From: Flavobacterium sp. N2820 | GTDB lineage: Bacteria; Bacteroidota; Bacteroidia; Flavobacteriales; Flavobacteriaceae | DNA length: 64,000 bases | Direction of reading: 5' to 3' | Assembly: GCF_025947285.1 (NCBI RefSeq) | Contig: NZ_CP110008.1 | Coordinates: 806,001 to 870,000 of the forward strand | In this document: positions 60,005-64,000 of the stretch, one piece after another | Layout of the letters: the number at the start of each line of letters is the position of its first letter | How positions within the stretch are numbered: position 1 is the first letter of the stretch | Notes under the pieces: generated by a model | What the model saw: the letters and a program-made list of their open reading frames with translations, nothing else | Databases searched by the model: none | Told to the model about the DNA's origin: nothing | Position numbers and translations under genes: made by a program

Positions 60005-60823
60005 ATGAAAAAAGTTGTTTTAAACATCTCAGTGATGTTGTTTGGAGTTGCAATGTTTGCACAAGCCAATTTAAGTTTAGTAAACCAAACAGGTTTAGGA
60101 AACATGTCTAATGTAGACCAATTCGGATTGTTAAATGGTTCAGATGTTGACCAAGATGGACGCTACAATGAAGCAGAAGTTGATCAAGTTGGTGCATTCA
60201 ATGGTTCGGAAATTGACCAATTAGGTAGACGTAATGATGCCAAAGTAGATCAATTAGGCGTTGGAAATTATTCAAACGTAAACCAAGACGGCAGAAGAAA
60301 TGAAGCTGATGTAACTCAAGTTGGGTTTGGAAATGATTCAGATATTGATCAATTTGGTAGAAGAAATAGTTCTACAGTGAATCAATTAGGAATTTCTAAC
60401 GAAGCAAACGTTTTACAAGTTGGATTAGACAATACTGCTTCAGTTTTGCAAGTTGGAGAAGACAATTTAGCAGATCAAACTCAACTTGGTGATGATAATA
60501 CTGCTACTGCAATTCAATTTGGAGAAGACAACTATTCTTCTCAAACTCAAGTTGGTGAAGGTAACACAGGTTTAGCGATGCAAGTTGGTGAAGGAAATGC
60601 TTCATTCCAATTGCAATTAGGAGAAGATAATATGGCGATTCATGATCAAGATGGTCAAAGTAATTTAGCTATTACCACTCAAGATGGTGAAGGAAACTTC
60701 TCTTATATTCAACAAGATGGTTCATTAAACTCAGCTTGGACAAATCAAACAGGACAATTGCACATGAGTTTTGTTAACCAAACTGGAGTTGGAAACCTTT
60801 CTTTAGTAAATCAATCTAACTAA
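60005..60823 (+). CDS. Major curlin-like protein with 22 repeats of 11 residues
   Basis: This 272-residue protein has a signal peptide (MKKVVLNISVMLFGVAMFAQ) then 22 complete 11-residue units with consensus xxxxQxGxxNx, for example SNVDQFGLLNG and SEIDQLGRRND, plus a seven-residue partial (SLVNQSN). The Q-x-G-x-x-N is the curlin amyloid motif, but E. coli CsgA has a 19-23-residue unit with this motif in only one half, while here every 11 residues carries it. The first half has D/R-rich units, the second half D/E-rich ones. It heads the curli genes, is followed by a terminator, and most likely forms the fibre. Confidence 0.92.
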   Translation: MKKVVLNISVMLFGVAMFAQANLSLVNQTGLGNMSNVDQFGLLNGSDVDQDGRYNEAEVDQVGAFNGSEIDQLGRRNDAKVDQLGVGNYSNVNQDGRRNEADVTQVGFGNDSDIDQFGRRNSSTVNQLGISNEANVLQVGLDNTASVLQVGEDNLADQTQLGDDNTATAIQFGEDNYSSQTQVGEGNTGLAMQVGEGNASFQLQLGEDNMAIHDQDGQSNLAITTQDGEGNFSYIQQDGSLNSAWTNQTGQLHMSFVNQTGVGNLSLVNQSN

Positions 60824-60833
60824 TTTTTTTATT

Positions 60834-60872
60834 AATGAGACAAGTAAGCTCTTCTTGCTTGTCTCATTTTTA
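60834..60872 (+). terminator. Terminator after the major curlin gene
   Basis: AATGAGACAAG and CTTGTCTCATT enclose a 13-nt loop with a T-run. It may separate high-level curlin mRNA from the downstream assembly genes by partial readthrough. Confidence 0.82.
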
Positions 60873-60968
60873 TTATATGAAATCGCTAACAACAAAAATT
60901 TTGTACTAACAAACACATCTATAATAAGCGATACCATATGTTACCTATTAAAAATGAAATATTAACAT

Positions 60969-61451
60969 ATGAAAAATCTAAAAAAAATAGTCGTTATTTT
61001 TATTTTGCTAATTGGTTCTCCAAAGGTTATTTCGCAAGAAAACACCCTAACAGAAATTGCAATTATAAATCAAAATGTAGATTATAAACTAACTGCAACA
61101 ATTTCGCAAAACCAAACTAATAATGCTATAATTACACAAATTGGAAATCAAAACCACAATCAAAACACCATCATTGCCAATCAATCAATTATTCAAGTAT
61201 ATCAAAACGGACATTTTAATTTGACGGATATCTATAGAGTTGAAAATGAAGTAAACGAATATATTATTCAAAATGGAAATGGAAACTCAATTAATGAAAT
61301 GTCGATAGGAAATTATAATACAATTGATAATCAATACATTCAAAATGGTAATAACAACCGAATTACCAGCTTTGGAAGTAATTCAATTTCAGAAAATTTA
61401 AAAATTCAAATAAACGGAAATAACGCTGCAATAATAGTAATTAGCCGATGA
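60969..61451 (+). CDS. Minor curlin/nucleator-like protein
   Basis: This 160-residue protein has a signal peptide (MKNLKKIVVIFILLIGSPKVIS) and irregular curlin-type repeats: ITQIGNQNHNQNTI, YIIQNGNGNSINE, YIQNGNNNRITS and IQINGNNAAI. QxG and NGN segments recur about every 10-12 residues but without the strict spacing of the major curlin. By size, composition and place it resembles CsgB, which nucleates fibres at the surface. It overlaps the next gene by four bases (ATGA). Confidence 0.82.
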   Translation: MKNLKKIVVIFILLIGSPKVISQENTLTEIAIINQNVDYKLTATISQNQTNNAIITQIGNQNHNQNTIIANQSIIQVYQNGHFNLTDIYRVENEVNEYIIQNGNGNSINEMSIGNYNTIDNQYIQNGNNNRITSFGSNSISENLKIQINGNNAAIIVISR

Positions 61452-62173
61452 AACTAAATCAAACATATAGTCTATTTCTATTGTTGTTTTTTAACACACT
61501 TCTCCATGCTCAGATTCTGAATACAGAAGTAAAGGCAAAAGTAGAATTAAGTTATTTTGAAGAAATGGTTTCGGTAACTGGTACAGCAGAAAATCTTGAT
61601 GATGGTATGAAAAATTTGTCATATACTTTGTCAGTTATCAAAAAAAACAAGAAAAATGCAAACACATCAAACAATTCTCAAAATGGTGAGTTTACATTAA
61701 ATCCAAATGAAAAAAAAATACTTTCAACAACAAAAATAAATCAAAGCACACAAGATGAAATTATTATTCTACTCTTAATTTATGATGAAAATGATGTAAT
61801 GGTGGGAAAAGATCGAATAATTGTAGAAGAAAAAAAAAGTGACGTTTTAAAAAAAAATGAAGCTGAACTTGAAATTACAGGTATTGTCTCAGATGATACT
61901 AAAACTAAAGTAGGAAAAGATTTTTACGATATATATTTTTCAAAATACAATTCTGAAGCCATTAAAGGCAATCAAATTGTTTTAATTGAAGAACAACTTA
62001 ATGTAGGACGAACAACAATTCTTAAAATAACAATAGATAATAAGTTGATATCCGAGTTTATTGCAAACCCAAATGAGGAATTTCTTTATCAAAAGGCAGA
62101 AGAAGCTATACAAATTACAAAGAAATATTTCAAAGACTTAGAAAAACTAAAAAACAGAATCGAACAATATTAA
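61448..62173 (+). CDS. csgE: CsgE family curli assembly protein with extra N-terminal CsgH-like domain
   Basis: This 241-residue protein has a signal peptide (to NTLLHAQ). Residues ~25-125 form a beta-sandwich-like region (YFEEMVSVTGTAENLDDG, SYTLSVIKKNK, SQNGEFTLNPNEKKILSTTK) resembling CsgH, the curli assembly inhibitor. Residues ~135-235 match CsgE: ITGIVSDDTKTKVGKDFYDIYF, QIVLIEEQLNVGRTTILKI (in parts) and PNEEFLYQKAEEAI. CsgE is the periplasmic factor that caps the CsgG channel. It overlaps the minor curlin gene and precedes csgF by 10 bp. A fusion of the two roles in one chain is inferred. Confidence 0.85.
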   Translation: MKLNQTYSLFLLLFFNTLLHAQILNTEVKAKVELSYFEEMVSVTGTAENLDDGMKNLSYTLSVIKKNKKNANTSNNSQNGEFTLNPNEKKILSTTKINQSTQDEIIILLLIYDENDVMVGKDRIIVEEKKSDVLKKNEAELEITGIVSDDTKTKVGKDFYDIYFSKYNSEAIKGNQIVLIEEQLNVGRTTILKITIDNKLISEFIANPNEEFLYQKAEEAIQITKKYFKDLEKLKNRIEQY

Positions 62174-62183
62174 AACAATAAAA

Positions 62184-62624
62184 ATGAAAACGTACATAAT
62201 ACTATTTACTTGTTTTTTTGTTGGTTTTTCATGGGGCCAAAACTTAGTTTATAAACCAAAAAACCCCGCATTTGGTGGCGATACATTCAATTATCAATGG
62301 ATGTTGAGTTCTGCTGAAGCTCAAAATTTGTTAAAAGACCCGGATGGAGATGCAGGTTTTGAACAACAATCTGAATTAGAACGATTTAGAGATAACTTAA
62401 ACTCTCAATTATTAAGTTATCTATCCAGAGAACTTTTTGACAATCAATTTGGCTCAGGAACTTCAGGAACAGGAACTAGTACTGGTGGCTCTGGAACTCA
62501 AAATGGTGTGTATACTTTTGGAAGTTTATCTGTAGAATTATATGAGTCAAACTTAGGCTTAGTCGTTAATATTTTAGACATTCTAACCGGTGAAGAAACA
62601 CAAGTTATCATTCCACGAAATTAA
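62184..62624 (+). CDS. csgF: CsgF-like curli assembly protein
   Basis: This 146-residue protein has a signal peptide (MKTYIILFTCFFVGFSWG) and the CsgF N-terminus QNLVYKPKNPAFGGDTFNYQ, in which the first segment enters the CsgG channel. A helical middle (SELERFRDNLNSQLLSYLSREL) and a Gly/Ser/Thr linker precede a C-terminal strand region. It couples curlin secretion to fibre nucleation at the surface. It lies between csgE and csgG. Confidence 0.9.
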   Translation: MKTYIILFTCFFVGFSWGQNLVYKPKNPAFGGDTFNYQWMLSSAEAQNLLKDPDGDAGFEQQSELERFRDNLNSQLLSYLSRELFDNQFGSGTSGTGTSTGGSGTQNGVYTFGSLSVELYESNLGLVVNILDILTGEETQVIIPRN

Positions 62625-62700
62625 TTTTTACCTAACATAAACTGCCCTAAGTTTATTAAAATTTAGCTTATTCGTGTTCTTTTTACTAAAAACAAAACAC

Positions 62701-64000
62701 ATGAAAACAAGCATAAAAATAGTTGGTTGCAGTTTATTTATTCTATTAAGCAGTTGCGGTGCCTATTTTAATCAGCCTCTTACCGTTCAAAAAGCTTCTT
62801 ATGGAGAAGAAACTCCTGCTACCTTATCATTAAAATCGTTACCACCTCCAAAAGAACAAATTGTTGTAGGTGTATATAAATTTAGAGACCAAACAGGCCA
62901 ATACAAACCTTCAGATAATGGAAGTAATTTTAGTACCGCTGTGACTCAAGGTTCAACTTCAATTTTGATAAAAGCACTTGAAGATTCAAAATGGTTTATT
63001 CCAATTGAACGAGAAAATTTAGCCAATCTTTTACAAGAAAGAAACATCATTAGATCTACACGTCAAGAATATTTAAAAGACTCAAATTCAAAAGATCAGC
63101 AACTAACTCCTCTACTCTATGCTGGAGTTTTATTGGAAGGCGGAATTGTTTCGTATGATTCTAATATTATAACTGGTGGTTTTGGAGCACGTTATTTTGG
63201 TGCAGGAAGTTCTACAAGTTATAGACAAGATCGAGTTACTGTATATCTTCGCCTTGTTTCAACGCAAAATGGAAAAATTCTAAAAACAATTTATGTTTCA
63301 AAAACCATTTTGTCGCAATCATTAGATGCAAGTTTATTTCGTTATGTTAAGTTCAAAAGATTATTAGAAGTTGAAACGGGTTTCACTAAAAACGAGCCTT
63401 TACAATTAGCCGTTACAGAAGCAATTGAAAAAGCGGTTGAAGGATTAATTGTTGAGGGAATTCAAGATAATATTTGGGTTGCCAATGCGCCAATCTCTAC
63501 ACTAACCGAAGTTATAAACGAATACAATAAAGAAAAAGATGAATCAGAATCAACGTTACTGTACAAACGTTATTTCAAAGAGCGTAGAGCTAAATTTGGT
63601 GTGAATTTAGATGTTGGTAGTTCGCTCATTCAAGGCGATTATCCAAGTCCTGTTTTAAAACCAGCCTTGCGTACAGGAATGCGCTATTTTCTTTTACCAA
63701 CTTTTAGTATTAATACTTCTGTTAATTTGTTTTGGATGAAAAACAAAAATAAATTTGACGATGCACACACATCTTTCGATTTAAATACCGAAGTACTCTT
63801 TTTACCTTATGATAGACTTAGTCCCTTTTTCTATATCGGAACCGGATTAGGAGCAACATCAAGTTACGAATCACCTTATTTTAAACTTCAATCGGGTTTA
63901 GGTGTTGAATATTTAGCGACAGACAATTTCGGAATTCGAATGCTTGGCGAAATCAATTTAACGCAATCTGATAAAATTGACAACATAGTTTCAGGTATTC
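62701..64000 (+). CDS. csgG: CsgG curli secretion channel with C-terminal extension, 3' partial
   Basis: From ATG 62701 at least 433 codons are open and run off the window. A lipoprotein signal (LFILLSSC, Cys19) leads to the CsgG channel domain at ~20-275: IVVGVYKFRDQTGQYK, SILIKALEDSKWF, IERENLANLLQERNII and AVTEAIEKAVEGLIVEGI. E. coli CsgG ends near 277 residues. Here ~150 further residues follow a linker (KRYFKERRAKFGVN), with strand-like patterns (RTGMRYFLLPTFSINTSV, LSPFFYIGTGLGAT, NFGIRMLGEINLTQS) that look like an outer-membrane beta-barrel domain. It lies 77 bp after csgF. The stop codon is outside the window. Confidence 0.9.
   Translation, partial: MKTSIKIVGCSLFILLSSCGAYFNQPLTVQKASYGEETPATLSLKSLPPPKEQIVVGVYKFRDQTGQYKPSDNGSNFSTAVTQGSTSILIKALEDSKWFIPIERENLANLLQERNIIRSTRQEYLKDSNSKDQQLTPLLYAGVLLEGGIVSYDSNIITGGFGARYFGAGSSTSYRQDRVTVYLRLVSTQNGKILKTIYVSKTILSQSLDASLFRYVKFKRLLEVETGFTKNEPLQLAVTEAIEKAVEGLIVEGIQDNIWVANAPISTLTEVINEYNKEKDESESTLLYKRYFKERRAKFGVNLDVGSSLIQGDYPSPVLKPALRTGMRYFLLPTFSINTSVNLFWMKNKNKFDDAHTSFDLNTEVLFLPYDRLSPFFYIGTGLGATSSYESPYFKLQSGLGVEYLATDNFGIRMLGEINLTQSDKIDNIVSGI

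Overview
The window is one continuous stretch of a low-GC (about one third GC by eye) chromosome from a Flavobacterium-like member of the Bacteroidota. The evidence is the type IX secretion signals (gliding-associated type B and type A C-terminal sorting domains, PorP/SprF), the many short lipoproteins with S-C lipoboxes, the cbb3 oxidase cluster with fused CcoN-CcoO, the curli cluster of Bacteroidota type, and promoters of the TAnnTTTG (-7) type. It holds no rRNA, CRISPR array, insertion sequence or prophage. There is one tRNA, tRNA-His.

Layout. 1-10.2 kb: the 3' part of a giant T9SS surface adhesin with 25 copies of a 76-residue, 4-cysteine repeat, followed by its PorP/SprF-type partner and a PorE-like OmpA protein. 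10.27-11.31 kb: two unknown genes framed by complementary core boxes and a large imperfect palindrome, which I read as an integron-type gene cassette with no integrase nearby. 11.3-20 kb: small lipoproteins, pdxH, an ECF sigma factor/anti-sigma/periplasmic sensor operon, a BNR-repeat lipoprotein, a Tyr/Arg-rich exported protein, an RsmB-type rRNA methyltransferase and a T9SS-exported endonuclease I.

20-29.5 kb: the complete cbb3 oxidase cluster on the minus strand (ccoI, ccoS, fused ccoNO, a short ccoQ, mono-haem ccoP, ccoG, ccoH and a TauE/DsbD-like membrane protein), with a divergent fnr-like regulator. The same palindrome, TATGAC-N4-ATCATA, lies upstream of ccoS and in the ccoI/fnr divergent region, at the same distance from the ccoS and ccoI -7 elements. 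29.6-35.5 kb: a rhodanese, a MarR-nitroreductase-YceI operon with twin operators over its promoter, a run of unknown lipoprotein and membrane proteins, a SIMPL-domain protein and tRNA-His. 35.5-44 kb: bshB1, menF and a hotdog thioesterase, two lipoproteins and purL.

44-51 kb: an envelope/stress-like island on the minus strand (lipoproteins, YtxH, beta-barrel, glycosyltransferase plus GH130, CsbD-like, cupin and AraC regulator). Three of its transcription units share an unusual 35-nt promoter-like element with fixed spacing. 51-59.6 kb: a fatty-acid beta-oxidation cluster (acyl-CoA synthetase, MarR, 3-hydroxyacyl-CoA dehydrogenase/enoyl-CoA hydratase, thiolase, acyl-CoA dehydrogenase). It is interrupted by a four-helix-bundle S23-family gene flanked by 18-bp inverted repeats. 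60-64 kb: a curli system: a curlin with 22 uninterrupted 11-residue repeats, a minor curlin, a CsgE with an extra N-terminal CsgH-like domain, CsgF, and a CsgG with a C-terminal beta-strand-rich extension that runs off the window.

The main functional themes are surface adhesion and amyloid, microaerobic respiration under Fnr control, and fatty-acid catabolism under MarR control.
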